DNA from: Rhodospirillales bacterium
GTDB taxonomy: Bacteria > Vulcanimicrobiota > Vulcanimicrobiia > Vulcanimicrobiales > Vulcanimicrobiaceae
Assembly (NCBI GenBank): GCA_025359485.1
Contig: JANYGA010000144.1
Span: forward strand, 1-39,697
Direction: 5' to 3'
Length of the DNA: 39,697 bases
Of the stretch, positions 1 through 7,883 are shown one piece after another; positions within the stretch are counted from its first letter, which is position 1, and each line of letters begins with the position of its first letter. The notes below the pieces were generated by a model. That model was not told the DNA's origin and made no database searches. It was given only the letters and a program-made list of their open reading frames with translations. The translations under genes were made by a program, and so were the position numbers.

Positions 1-1172
1 CCGAAGGGCATCCCGATAAAATCGCGGACCAGATTTCCGATGCGGTGCTCGACGCGATTCTCAAAGACGACCCCATGGGGCGCGTCGCGTGCGAATCGTT
101 CGTCATCACGGGTCAAGTCCACATCGCGGGCGAGATCACGACATCGACGTATGTGGACATTCCCAAACTCGTTCGCTCGACGATCGCCGAGATCGGATAC
201 AACCATTCGTCGGTTGGATTCGATTCGGCGACCTGTGGCGTCAACGTGTCGATCGACGAACAGTCGGCCGATATCGCGATGGGCGTCGATACGTCACTCG
301 AAACGCGTGGTGGGAATCACGACGCATTCGAATCGACGGGTGCGGGCGATCAAGGCATGATGTTCGGGTACGCATGTCGCGAAACCGAATCGCTCATGCC
401 GCTGCCGATCGTTCTCGCACACGATCTCACGCGCACGCTCGCCGCGGCGCGTAAAAGTGGAGCACTGAAGTATCTTCGCCCCGACGGCAAGAGCCAAGTC
501 ACCGTCGAATACGACGGCGATAAGCCCGTGCGCGTCGATGCCGTGGTCATCTCCACGCAACACGATCCCGACGTCTCACTCGAGCAGATCCGCAAGGATG
601 TGACCGAGCACGTGATCGACGCGATCGTCCCGGCGCATCTGCGCGATAAGGAATTGCGCATTTACGTCAACCCGACGGGCCGATTCGTCATCGGCGGACC
701 GATGGGCGATGCCGGGCTCACCGGCCGCAAGATCATCGCCGACACGTACGGCGGGATGGCGCGTCACGGCGGCGGCGCGTTCTCCGGAAAAGACCCGACC
801 AAGGTCGACCGTTCGGCTGCGTACGCGGCACGTTACGTTGCCAAGAACGTGGTTGCGGCGGGGCTCGCCGACCGGTGCGAAGTTCAGGTTGCCTATGCGA
901 TCGGCGTCGCGCATCCGGTTTCCGTGCTCGTCGAAACGTTCGGGACGGCAAAGATCTCCGAAGAGAAGATCGCCGAGCTCGTGAAGGCGCACTTCGATTT
1001 GCGTCCGGCTGCGATCATTCACAATCTCGATCTGCGTCGCCCGATCTACAAGCAGACCGCATCGTACGGCCACTTCGGCCGAACCGATCTCGATCTGCCT
1101 TGGGAGAAGATCGATAAGGCCGAGGCGCTCCGTTCGGCCGCAGGCCTCACGAAAGAACTCGCAACGGCGTAA
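1..1172 (+). CDS. metK: S-adenosylmethionine synthase (5' end outside the window)
   Basis: Makes S-adenosylmethionine from methionine and ATP in the cytoplasm. The reading frame is already open at base 3, where it encodes [13 protein letters not shown], the family's N-terminal signature; bases 1-2 finish the previous codon. Only the first dozen or so residues are missing. The central [12 protein letters not shown] motif lies near 339-374 and the glycine-rich [19 protein letters not shown] motif near 769-825, both intact. The gene ends with TAA at 1170-1172. About 389 residues are visible, consistent with a full-length enzyme of roughly 400. A T-rich tract follows at 1221-1228. The sulfate-assimilation operon 2 kb downstream is on the other strand and is a separate unit. 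Identification is secure. Confidence 0.97.
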   Translation, partial: EGHPDKIADQISDAVLDAILKDDPMGRVACESFVITGQVHIAGEITTSTYVDIPKLVRSTIAEIGYNHSSVGFDSATCGVNVSIDEQSADIAMGVDTSLETRGGNHDAFESTGAGDQGMMFGYACRETESLMPLPIVLAHDLTRTLAAARKSGALKYLRPDGKSQVTVEYDGDKPVRVDAVVISTQHDPDVSLEQIRKDVTEHVIDAIVPAHLRDKELRIYVNPTGRFVIGGPMGDAGLTGRKIIADTYGGMARHGGGAFSGKDPTKVDRSAAYAARYVAKNVVAAGLADRCEVQVAYAIGVAHPVSVLVETFGTAKISEEKIAELVKAHFDLRPAAIIHNLDLRRPIYKQTASYGHFGRTDLDLPWEKIDKAEALRSAAGLTKELATA

Positions 1173-1190
1173 GCCGCGCGATTCTCGAAC

Positions 1191-1228
1191 CGAGGACGGG
1201 GTCGCGGCAACGTGGCCTCGTTTTTTTT
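1191..1228 (+). terminator. Possible intrinsic terminator after metK
   Basis: A short stem, CGAGG (1191-1195) with CCTCG (1216-1220), is followed immediately by eight T residues (1221-1228). The stem is only 5 bp with a long loop, so the hairpin is weak. The T8 tract 50 bases after the metK stop makes the placement plausible. Confidence 0.45.
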
Positions 1229-1281
1229 GCCTCGATTTCGGGCGGGCCAATTACATCGCGTGCTGGAAATTCGAGCCGCGT

Positions 1282-2088
1282 ATGGCATCGAATTTGACTC
1301 GCACGTTCGGCGCGCTCGCCGTCGCCGCGATCGCGACGACCGCACTTCCGTCGCGCGCCGCGACGCAACTCGGCGGGACCGTCGTCGATCGCAACGCGCC
1401 GATTCACATCGCTACGTGTAGCGTGGACGCCGACGAAGCGACCTTCGTGCCACACGTCCTCTTCACGGATCAACTCGCGAAGCCGATCTCGTCGGCAACG
1501 GTCGTGTTCGAATTCGTCGATACGACGCGTGCGCCGCTCGTTCGCGTTGCGGTCACGATTCCCAGTGGCCGCACGGCGTTGCCAACGTTTCCCGCAGGGG
1601 CGACTGGCGTCGTGTGCGCGCTCGAGCGCGCGACGTTCAAAGACGGCTCCAGCTTCGTGTACGGAGCGGCGCAGAATAATGCTGCGACCGGGGCGATCGT
1701 GGGGGGCGCGCTCGCGATTGGGGCGGCCGCCGCGATCATCGGCAGCCGGAAGTCATCGGGCGGTTCGGTTCCGGGTGCTGCGGTGAGCCCGACGCCGAAC
1801 CCGGGTCCCACATCGACGTCGCGTCCGACGGGGCCGCCCGCGCCGACGACGCCTTTTCCCATCGCGACGCCCGTCCCGACCGCCACGCCCGTTCCGACCG
1901 CCACGCCCGTGCCGACGGCGACGCCCCTTCCCGGAGCTACCCCGACGCCGATTCGCACGGCGTCACCGGCGCCGCTCGCGACGCTGCGTGCCGTCATCGC
2001 GCCGTCGACTCCGGTACCGGTCACGCCTCGACCCGCACCGCCGACGCGAGCGCCCGCGCCGCCACAACCGGTCGTGACGCGACGCTAG
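1282..2088 (+). CDS. Exported or membrane-anchored protein with Pro/Thr-rich tail
   Basis: I do not recognise a family. The 268-residue protein has a signal peptide (residues 1-27, ending PSRAA) and a compact region of about 100 residues with two cysteines (46 and 112) that could form a disulfide. A glycine/alanine-rich hydrophobic segment at about 137-154 could span a membrane, followed by a basic SRK. From about 165 to the end it is a low-complexity Pro/Thr/Ala tail with tandem TPVPTA units, encoded by 18-bp DNA repeats at 1870-1923. This layout suggests a cell-envelope protein with an extended linker-like tail. The start ATG is supported by the signal peptide. Its stop codon overlaps that of the convergent MFS gene by two bases within the sequence CTAG. 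Function unknown. Confidence 0.7.
   Translation: MASNLTRTFGALAVAAIATTALPSRAATQLGGTVVDRNAPIHIATCSVDADEATFVPHVLFTDQLAKPISSATVVFEFVDTTRAPLVRVAVTIPSGRTALPTFPAGATGVVCALERATFKDGSSFVYGAAQNNAATGAIVGGALAIGAAAAIIGSRKSSGGSVPGAAVSPTPNPGPTSTSRPTGPPAPTTPFPIATPVPTATPVPTATPVPTATPLPGATPTPIRTASPAPLATLRAVIAPSTPVPVTPRPAPPTRAPAPPQPVVTRR
1870..1941 (+). repeat. 18-bp tandem repeats encoding PVPTAT units
   Basis: Three near-identical 18-bp units start at 1870, 1888 and 1906, each reading CCCGT-CCGAC-GC-ACG with third-position changes. A degenerate fourth unit runs 1924-1941. They encode the Pro/Thr repeat in the tail of the exported protein. The differences between units are mostly synonymous. Confidence 0.85.
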
Positions 2089-3305
2089 CGGCGTTCGCGC
2101 CGAATCGCCGGGACCACCGCGATGATCGCGGCCATGAGCAGATAGCCCGTCCCGGCCACGATGATCGGGGTTCGGGCGCCGTAGCGATCGGCGAGGTAGC
2201 CGCCGATGAGGGCGCCGGGGACCGTGCCGATGAGGATGACCAAGCGCACCGCGCCGAACACGCGACCGACGAGCGCTTCTGGCGTCACACGCATTCGCCA
2301 GCCGACGATCTGCGCGATTTCGAACAGCACGCAGGCATTGGTGAGGGTCAAAAACGCAATCGCGACCGCGAGATCGTGCGTGAACATGACCGGCAAAAAC
2401 GCGATGGCGTCGACGAGATACGCGATCACGAGGACGCGTCCGAAGGGCCACGATCGCGGCACGCGTCCTGCGAGAAACGAGCCGATGACGGCACCGATCG
2501 CGGCGATGCCGAGCGCGTAACCGACGACCGCATCGCTCGCTCCGAAATCGCGTTTGAGAAACGGGATGAAGACCGCGCCCGCCATGATCGCAAACGTATT
2601 GAACGGGAGCGCGAGTGCGGAGAGGGCGCGCATCGCCGGATCGCTCCAGGCGAAGCGAAAGCCCGTCGCAATATCCGTTGCGATGACGCGGAGCGACGGA
2701 AGGCCGGGCGTTTCTTCGGGGCCGAGCGTTTCGATTGCGGCGAGCGAACCTTGCGAGACCAGGTACGTGACGGCGTTGATCGCGAGCGCGGGCAACGGGC
2801 CAACGAGTGCGAAGAGCGCACCGCCGATCGGCGGAATGACGGTCTGCGAAATCTGCTCGGCCGTGAGCAACGATGCGACGGCGGCCGTCGCGCGATCTTT
2901 CCCCACGAGATACGGAATCGCAGAAGCGGCGCCGCCGACGAAGATCGCGGCGGCTATCGAGAGCACGACGATGCCGACGTAGAGGAGCGGGATCGAAAGT
3001 GCGCCGCGCGCGTAGCCGATCGCGATGAGCACCATGACGGCGAATCGCGTCGCGTCGCAAGCGATCATCAGTCGACGACGATCGAGGCGGTCGGCGAGCG
3101 AACCGCCGATGAGTCCGAAGAGCGCGAACGGTCCGAGTTCGAGCGCGTAGGTAATGCCCGTGGAAAGTGCGGAGCCCGTCTGGTGAAAGACGAGCAACGG
3201 GATCGCGATGAGGCGCAAACCGTCGCCCACATATCCGAAGGCCTGCCCCGCATAAAACAGGGCAAAGCCTCGGTTTCGAAAGACGCTTTGCACGGGTGAC
3301 GCCAT
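2085..3305 (-). CDS. MFS transporter (EntS-like exporter family)
   Basis: A 406-residue major facilitator protein with about 12 hydrophobic segments, predicted to sit in the inner membrane and export small molecules. After the first helix pair it has the MFS loop motif GGSLADRLDRRR, and the matching GGYLADRYGAR loop appears in the second half. Overall it resembles the MFS_3/EntS type, with N-terminal FRNRGFALFYAGQAFGYVGDG. I chose the ATG at 3305 because it begins a normal MFS N-terminus; upstream codons are arginine-rich and would run into cysNC. It lies 44 bp downstream of cysNC on the same strand and may be co-transcribed, although nothing in the protein links it to sulfur. Substrate unknown. 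Confidence 0.85.
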   Translation of the reverse strand: MASPVQSVFRNRGFALFYAGQAFGYVGDGLRLIAIPLLVFHQTGSALSTGITYALELGPFALFGLIGGSLADRLDRRRLMIACDATRFAVMVLIAIGYARGALSIPLLYVGIVVLSIAAAIFVGGAASAIPYLVGKDRATAAVASLLTAEQISQTVIPPIGGALFALVGPLPALAINAVTYLVSQGSLAAIETLGPEETPGLPSLRVIATDIATGFRFAWSDPAMRALSALALPFNTFAIMAGAVFIPFLKRDFGASDAVVGYALGIAAIGAVIGSFLAGRVPRSWPFGRVLVIAYLVDAIAFLPVMFTHDLAVAIAFLTLTNACVLFEIAQIVGWRMRVTPEALVGRVFGAVRLVILIGTVPGALIGGYLADRYGARTPIIVAGTGYLLMAAIIAVVPAIRRERR

Positions 3306-3349
3306 TTCCGGGCGATGGCGAAAGTCTTTTCGGCGCTCCGCCGTCTTCG

Positions 3350-5188
3350 TTACACCGAGAGCGTGAGACTCACGCGTTCGCGGACGAACTGTTCGAGTCG
3401 ATCGACGGCGACGGCGAGATCGAGTTTTTCCGTATCGATCACGAGATCGGGTGACTCCGGGGTTTCGTACGTACCCGAGAGTCCGGTAAAGCCCGGGAGT
3501 TCGCCCGCGCGGGCTTTGCGATAATGGCCTTTGGGATCGCGTCGCTCGCATGCTGCCGCGCTCGCGCGGACGTACACTTCCGCAAAGCCATCGCCGACGA
3601 TCGCGCGGGCACGTTCGCGATCGCGGCGGCTCGGCGAAATGAACGCGGCGATCGCCACGCTTCCCGCATCGGCAAAGAGCGCGGCGACTTCGGCGACGCG
3701 CCGAATATTTTCGGCACGATCGGCGTCGGAGAATCCGAGATCGGCGCAGAGACCCGTGCGTAAATTATCGCCGTCGAGCACGTAGGTCGCGATGTTGCGT
3801 TCGAAGAGTCGTCGTTCGAGTTCCATCGCAATCGTCGATTTTCCAGCCCCGGGCAAACCCGTGAGCCACACGACGGCGCCGCGGTGGCCGTTACGCCGAA
3901 TGCGCGCGTCGACATCGACGAGATGCCCGACGGGCACGACGTTTTCGCCCGCGCGCGCGAGCGTCGCGAGGATCGTGCCGCCCGCGACGATATCGATGCC
4001 GTCGAGTAAGATAAAGCGTGCCAGTCCGGGCTGATCCCAGACGGTGTCGAGCGAAAGCGGCTCGCTGCTTTCGAGCACGATTTCGGCAACGTCGTTGGTT
4101 TGCGCGATGCGATGCGATTCTGTCGCGAGCGCTTCGATATCGACGACGCGTTCGAACGCTGCGACACGAACGACGGCCGTGCGCGTTCCGAAGCGCATCC
4201 GATACGTGTCGCCGACGGCGAGGGGTCGGGCACCGAGCCACAGCAAACGTGCGCGAAAGGACGTCGCGAGCGTCGGCGGGTGTGCGATATCACAAATGAT
4301 ATCGCCGCGATCGACGTAGAGCGGGCCATCGAGCGTGAAGCCGACGGATTCGCCCGCGCGTGCCGACGTGCGATCTTGCGGTGGCCACAGATCGAGTGAG
4401 AGGATGCGCGCGCGACGCATGGCGGGCGCGACGACGATGTCGTCGCCCGCGGCGAGCTCGCCCGATTCGATGCGACCGACGAGCGTGCGTTGTAAGCCGC
4501 GACGGATCACGCCTTGCACCGCGACGCGTAATCCCGATCGCGCGCGCGCCGCACGTGAGGGCAGGGCGAGCAAACTTGCGAAGATGGTCGGCCCCACGTA
4601 CCACGGCATCGCCGTCGAAACGTCGACGATATTCTCGCCGTTGCGCGCGGAGACGGGAACGAAGGCCGTTGCAGCGATGCCGATTCGACCGAGCAGCGCT
4701 TCGAGTTCGCTGCGAATGTCTTCGTAGCGCGCCTGCGCGTAAGCGACGCGATCCATCTTGTTGATCGCGACGACGACGCGATCGACGCCGATGAGTTCGA
4801 GCAAGAGCGCGTGACGTCGCGTCTGTTCGCTCACGCCGTCGTGCGCGTCGACGAGGAGCAGCGCGGCGTCGGCATCGGATGCGCCCGTGACCATGTTGCG
4901 TAAGAACTCTTTGTGACCGGGCGCATCGATGAGGACCACGTCGCGCTCGGGCGTGCGCATCCACAAACGCGTGGTATCGATCGTGACGGCGAGATCGCGT
5001 TCGCTCTGCATCGCATCGAGCACGAAGGACCATTCGAAGTCGACGCCGCGGCGGCCGGAGATGCCGCGAAGTTCCTCGACTTTGCCATCGGGAAGGTTGC
5101 CGCTATCGTGGAGCAATCGACCGATGAGCGTGGATTTGCCGTGATCGACGTGACCGACGGCGACGACGCGAAGTTGTTGTTGTTCCAT
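3350..5188 (-). CDS. cysNC: Bifunctional sulfate adenylyltransferase GTPase subunit / APS kinase
   Basis: The N-terminal part is the GTPase that drives APS formation by CysD; the C-terminal part is adenylylsulfate kinase, making PAPS. GTPase motifs are GHVDHGKST (12-20), DAPGH (88-92) and NKMD (143-146), followed by two beta-barrel domains to about 430. The switch region reads ERDLAVTIDTT, a variant of the common EREQGITIDV. The kinase has P-loop GLPGAGKS (444-451), DGDN (472-475), FISPSRRDRE (516-525) and DPKGHYRKA (551-559). The 612 residues fit the CysNC/NodQ fusion. Its ATG overlaps the cysD stop by one base (TAATG), giving translational coupling. It is the last gene of the attenuator-controlled operon. 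The PAPS-making half is noteworthy because the adjacent CysH looks APS-specific. Confidence 0.96.
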   Translation of the reverse strand: MEQQQLRVVAVGHVDHGKSTLIGRLLHDSGNLPDGKVEELRGISGRRGVDFEWSFVLDAMQSERDLAVTIDTTRLWMRTPERDVVLIDAPGHKEFLRNMVTGASDADAALLLVDAHDGVSEQTRRHALLLELIGVDRVVVAINKMDRVAYAQARYEDIRSELEALLGRIGIAATAFVPVSARNGENIVDVSTAMPWYVGPTIFASLLALPSRAARARSGLRVAVQGVIRRGLQRTLVGRIESGELAAGDDIVVAPAMRRARILSLDLWPPQDRTSARAGESVGFTLDGPLYVDRGDIICDIAHPPTLATSFRARLLWLGARPLAVGDTYRMRFGTRTAVVRVAAFERVVDIEALATESHRIAQTNDVAEIVLESSEPLSLDTVWDQPGLARFILLDGIDIVAGGTILATLARAGENVVPVGHLVDVDARIRRNGHRGAVVWLTGLPGAGKSTIAMELERRLFERNIATYVLDGDNLRTGLCADLGFSDADRAENIRRVAEVAALFADAGSVAIAAFISPSRRDRERARAIVGDGFAEVYVRASAAACERRDPKGHYRKARAGELPGFTGLSGTYETPESPDLVIDTEKLDLAVAVDRLEQFVRERVSLTLSV

Positions 5189-5982
5189 TACATGTACCCG
5201 CTCGTGCGCAGGCGTTCGAAGGCGTCTTCGCTTTCGTGATCCATCTTGCGACCCGCGCGTTCGGGCGCTTTGGTGGTCTCGAGTTCGGCGATAATTTCGG
5301 CGATCGAACTCGCATGTGATGCGATCGGCACGGTGATGTTTTTCTCACCGAGCGAGCGGTAGCGCATACCGTCGCGCGCGAGATAGAGCGGCACGATCGG
5401 AATATTTTCGCGCTCGGTGTAGCGCCAGATGTCGACTTCGGTCCAGTCGAGTAGCGGGTGGATGCGAAGGTGCTGGCCGTCGGGGATATCGGTGTGATAG
5501 ACGTCCCAGAGTTCGGCTGGTTGATGTTTGAGATCCCACGCACCCTCGACCGTGCGCGGTGAGAAAACGCGTTCTTTCGCGCGCATCGATTGCTCGTCGC
5601 GGCGGATACCGACGATGATGCCGCGATATTTTTTTTCCGTCACGAGCTCGCGCAGACCGACGGTTTTTCGCGCGGCGGCACGCGTTGCGGGCGGAAGCGT
5701 GGGATCCATCGCGGATTCCGGCGGGCAGAGCTGGTTGATGTAATCGAGATCCCACGCTTTGCTCAGCTCGTCGCGGAATTGATAGACTTCCGGTAATTCC
5801 ATCTCGGTATCGAGCAGCACGACCGGAAAGGGGACGCTACCGAGAAAGGCCTTACGTGCGAGCCAGAGCAGTGCGGTGCTGTCTTTTCCCATGGACCAGA
5901 GCATGCACAGGGGTTGGACGCGAAAATACGCTTCGCGCAAGATGGCGATCGAGCGTGCTTCGAGTTCGTCGAGGTGGTTCAC
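5188..5982 (-). CDS. cysD: Sulfate adenylyltransferase subunit 2
   Basis: The ATP-PPi-lyase half of ATP sulfurylase, which adenylates sulfate together with CysN. The protein begins VNHLDELEARSIAILREA and has the PP-loop SMGKDS at about residues 30-35. Later it has the conserved VGIRRDEQSMRAKERVFS and HPLLDWTEVDIWRY segments. At 264 residues it is somewhat shorter than the enterobacterial enzyme (about 300) but complete. I chose the GTG at 5982 because it matches the family N-terminus and forms a GTGA overlap with the cysH stop; the longer frame upstream is arginine-rich read-through of cysH. It is followed by cysNC with a one-base overlap. Cytoplasmic. Confidence 0.95.
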   Translation of the reverse strand: MNHLDELEARSIAILREAYFRVQPLCMLWSMGKDSTALLWLARKAFLGSVPFPVVLLDTEMELPEVYQFRDELSKAWDLDYINQLCPPESAMDPTLPPATRAAARKTVGLRELVTEKKYRGIIVGIRRDEQSMRAKERVFSPRTVEGAWDLKHQPAELWDVYHTDIPDGQHLRIHPLLDWTEVDIWRYTERENIPIVPLYLARDGMRYRSLGEKNITVPIASHASSIAEIIAELETTKAPERAGRKMDHESEDAFERLRTSGYM

Positions 5983-6674
5983 GATGTTCCGTTCGCGCCG
6001 AGCGCGGAGAAACTCGCGTGCAAGCCGCACTCGAGTTTGTCGGTACCGGACCAGCGGCCGGCGCGCGGATCTTCCCCGGGTGCGATCGCGCGCGTGCAAT
6101 GCGTGCATCCGAGCGACGGATAGCCGCGATCGTTGAGGGGATTATACGGCACGTCGTGCGCGAGGACGTAGCTCCAAATGTCGTTCGAGGTCCAATCGGC
6201 GAGCGGTGCGATCTTCGCAAGTCCGGTCGTGTCGTCACGTGAGAGGATGCCCACGTTCGTGCGCGACGCCGATTGATCGCGGCGGATGCCCGTGATCCAC
6301 GCATCGTAGTTCGCGAGAAATCTTTGCTGCGGTTCGACTTTGCGCAACGCGCAACACGCGTCGGAATTGCGTGCCCAAAGCGCTTCGCCGTAGCGCGCGT
6401 TTTGCCCGTCGACGGTAAGCTCTGGGCGCACCGCAATCGGTTCGATCCCGTAGCGTTCGCGCACGCGGTCGACGAGTGCGTAGGTTTCGTCGAAGAGCAA
6501 TCCCGTATCGAGGAAATAGACGGGCACCGAAGCATCGCGCTTTGCGATCATATCGAGCAACACCATACCCGATGGTCCGCCGAACGAACATGCGAGCGCG
6601 ATGTTGCCCGCGTACCGCGCGAGCGCTTCGTCGACGATCGTCTCCGCGCGTGCGATCGGTGATGTCTCGATCAT
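5979..6674 (-). CDS. cysH: Adenylylsulfate (APS) reductase, 4Fe-4S type
   Basis: Reduces adenylylsulfate to sulfite with thioredoxin, in the cytoplasm. The 231-residue protein has the PP-loop-related segment ACSFGGPSGMVLLD and two cysteine pairs that bind a 4Fe-4S cluster: C107-C108 (DACCALRKVEP) and C190/C193 (GCTHC). The catalytic cysteine is C216 in the C-terminal ECGLH motif. The paired cysteines mark the APS-reductase class rather than the cluster-free PAPS reductase of enterobacteria, although some clustered enzymes can also use PAPS. The ATG at 6674 overlaps the upstream permease stop in ATGA, and the end overlaps the cysD start in GTGA. No sulfite reductase gene is in the window. Confidence 0.95.
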   Translation of the reverse strand: MIETSPIARAETIVDEALARYAGNIALACSFGGPSGMVLLDMIAKRDASVPVYFLDTGLLFDETYALVDRVRERYGIEPIAVRPELTVDGQNARYGEALWARNSDACCALRKVEPQQRFLANYDAWITGIRRDQSASRTNVGILSRDDTTGLAKIAPLADWTSNDIWSYVLAHDVPYNPLNDRGYPSLGCTHCTRAIAPGEDPRAGRWSGTDKLECGLHASFSALGANGTS

Positions 6675-7459
6675 ACGAGTCGCGCTCCCGCGAAGGCGAG
6701 CGCGCCCACGACGATCGGTCGCAGCCAGCCGTCGCCGAGCGCGGTCGAAAGGCGGCTGCCGAGCCAGACGCCGGGCAGCGATCCCGCAAGCAACCCGAGC
6801 GCGAGGCGATAATCGACGTCGCCGAACGAGGCGTGCCCGAATGCGGCGATCGGTACGAGAAACGCGGCGAAGGCAATTTCGGAACCGATGAGGCGCCGGA
6901 GTGTGACGACGGGAACGGCGAAGGCAAGCAGCGGAAGCGTGATCGAGCCGCTTCCGATCGACGTTATGCTCACGAGAAAACCGACGATCGCGCCGATCGC
7001 GATGACGGTCGGAACGGGCGTCGTCGCTTCTGCCGTGGATGCCGCGATCAAGCGCGCGTTCGCGCGCGAGCGCACGATCCATGAGACGGTCGCGCCCGCA
7101 CACGCGAGCAGAATCGCGATGCCGATTGCGTGGCGGAGTGTCGACTGGAGCGCGACTTCGTTGACGTGCGTGCGCAAGATCGCGTAGGTCGCGAGGCCGG
7201 CGAGCGACCCCGGGATGCCGCCGCCGAGCAGCGCGCGGGTCACGACCCAATCGACGTTGCGACGCCGTGCGTGCAAGCCGAAGGCGAGCAGTTTCGTCGG
7301 GACGCTGTAGAGCAGATCGGTCCCAATCGCGAGGCTCGGCTTCACGCGCAAGACGAGGACGAGGAGCGGAATGAGGAGCGATCCGCCGCCGATCCCCGAG
7401 AGGCCGACGAACGTGCCGACGATGAGGCCGACGAGCGCGATTTGTGGATCGAGTAGCAT
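6671..7459 (-). CDS. TauE/SafE-family permease, first gene of the sulfur operon
   Basis: A 262-residue inner-membrane protein with about eight hydrophobic segments. Each half starts with a glycine-rich motif: FVGLSGIGGGSLLIPLL near the N-terminus and FLVSITSIGSGSITLPLL in the second half. This internal duplication is typical of the TauE/SafE (sulfite/sulfate/sulfoacetate permease) family. Members carry sulfur oxyanions or organosulfonates, in either direction. As the first gene of a cysH-cysD-cysNC operon it is a good candidate for sulfate uptake, and no ABC sulfate transporter is present here; export of excess sulfite is the alternative. It overlaps cysH by 4 bp (ATGA). Its ATG at 7459 lies 42 bases after the leader terminator stem and lacks a strong, well-spaced Shine-Dalgarno. 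Confidence 0.88.
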   Translation of the reverse strand: MLLDPQIALVGLIVGTFVGLSGIGGGSLLIPLLVLVLRVKPSLAIGTDLLYSVPTKLLAFGLHARRRNVDWVVTRALLGGGIPGSLAGLATYAILRTHVNEVALQSTLRHAIGIAILLACAGATVSWIVRSRANARLIAASTAEATTPVPTVIAIGAIVGFLVSITSIGSGSITLPLLAFAVPVVTLRRLIGSEIAFAAFLVPIAAFGHASFGDVDYRLALGLLAGSLPGVWLGSRLSTALGDGWLRPIVVGALAFAGARLV

Positions 7460-7500
7460 GAGGGTAGGGTGAAGGCTCCGTTATGAGTGGGTGTGCGGCG

Positions 7501-7535
7501 AAAAAAAGAAGCCCCCGCGCTCGGCGGGGGCTTCT
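7501..7535 (-). terminator. Intrinsic terminator in the cys operon leader (attenuator)
   Basis: On the minus strand a perfect 12-bp GC-rich stem (7535-7524 with 7518-7507) and a 5-base loop are followed by at least six more U residues (7506-7501). It lies between the cysteine-rich leader ORF and the first structural gene of the sulfate-assimilation operon. It therefore lies inside the transcription unit rather than after a gene on that strand. It is the expected terminator arm of a transcription attenuator. Confidence 0.88.
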
Positions 7536-7557
7536 CGGGGCGAACTCGTTTGGTCCG

Positions 7558-7635
7558 TCAGCCGATAAGCAATCCGCGCCGACCCGCGAACGGGCGACAG
7601 CAGAGACAGACGGGACAACAGGCGATGCGGAGCAT
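7558..7635 (-). CDS. Cysteine-rich leader peptide (predicted cys operon attenuator)
   Basis: A 25-codon ORF from ATG 7635 to TGA 7560-7558. The start region reads MLRIACCPVCLCC, with five cysteines at residues 6, 7, 10, 12 and 13 (codons TGT, TGT, TGT, TGC, TGT within 7620-7597). The rest is short and arginine/glycine-rich. A sigma70-type promoter ends 10 bases before the ATG, so the mRNA should be leaderless or nearly so; no Shine-Dalgarno is visible. Twenty-two bases after the stop a strong intrinsic terminator begins, then the tauE-cysH-cysD-cysNC operon. By analogy with amino-acid leader peptides and with the polycysteine upstream ORFs known in mycobacteria, low charged tRNA-Cys would stall the ribosome and allow read-through. 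The peptide itself probably has no other role. Confidence 0.75.
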   Translation of the reverse strand: MLRIACCPVCLCCRPFAGRRGLLIG

Positions 7636-7645
7636 TTCGAGCCGA

Positions 7646-7675
7646 ACCGTAACACGCGTTCCGCGGCCATGTCAA
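7646..7675 (-). promoter_or_regulatory. Promoter of the cys leader and operon
   Basis: Minus strand: a perfect -35 TTGACA (7675-7670), an 18-base spacer, and a -10 TACGGT (7651-7646) that keeps the most conserved T, A and final T. The predicted start is around 7639, only 3-4 bases before the leader-peptide ATG. Confidence 0.65.
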
Positions 7676-7740
7676 TTCGTTTCGACGGTCGGAGGCGGCG
7701 AAGAAGGTCAGCCCCGCTCGACGCCGCGGTCGTTGTCCGC

Positions 7741-7746
7741 TATACT
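7741..7746 (+). promoter_or_regulatory. -10 element of the tRNA-Asn promoter
   Basis: TATACT about 57 bases before the tRNA. The -35 region at about 7718-7723 is poor. It is the best promoter candidate between the divergent cys leader and the tRNA. Confidence 0.45.
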
Positions 7747-7802
7747 ACGGCGTCGGCAGGGTGCCTTAGCGCCTGCGCGAATTCGCGATGCGGCGATACC
7801 AA

Positions 7803-7878
7803 TCCCGAATAGCTCAGTTGGTAGAGCAGCTGACTGTTAATCAGCGGGTCTCTGGTTCGAGTCCAGATTCGGGAGCCA
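7803..7878 (+). tRNA. tRNA-Asn (GTT)
   Basis: A complete 76-base cloverleaf with encoded CCA. Acceptor arms TCCCGAA (7803-7809) and TTCGGGA (7868-7874) pair perfectly, with discriminator G and CCA at 7876-7878. The D arm contains AGCTCAGTTGGTAGAGCA. The anticodon arm GCTGA/TCAGC closes the loop CTGTTAA, giving anticodon GTT at 7836-7838, which reads Asn codons AAC/AAT. The T arm contains GGTTCGAGTCC. It is followed directly by a terminator hairpin, so it is a single-gene unit. Confidence 0.98.
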
Positions 7879-7883
7879 TATAC

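Noticed and set aside
576-1250. Long arginine-rich ORF antisense to metK, and many similar ones elsewhere
   Set aside because: Such frames arise from the high-GC codon pattern of the real gene on the other strand; they lack motifs, ribosome sites and plausible composition.
2376-3299. A 307-codon ORF antisense to the MFS gene
   Set aside because: It is charged, repetitive in E/R/D and opposite a transporter with intact motifs; a shadow frame.
7460-7680. A SAM or other riboswitch before the sulfur operon
   Set aside because: I see no SAM-I or SAM-II-like conserved core. The leader is explained by the Cys-rich ORF and the terminator.
7487-7840. Plus-strand ORF across the cys leader and into the tRNA
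   Set aside because: It runs through the terminator hairpin and the tRNA gene and has no coding character.
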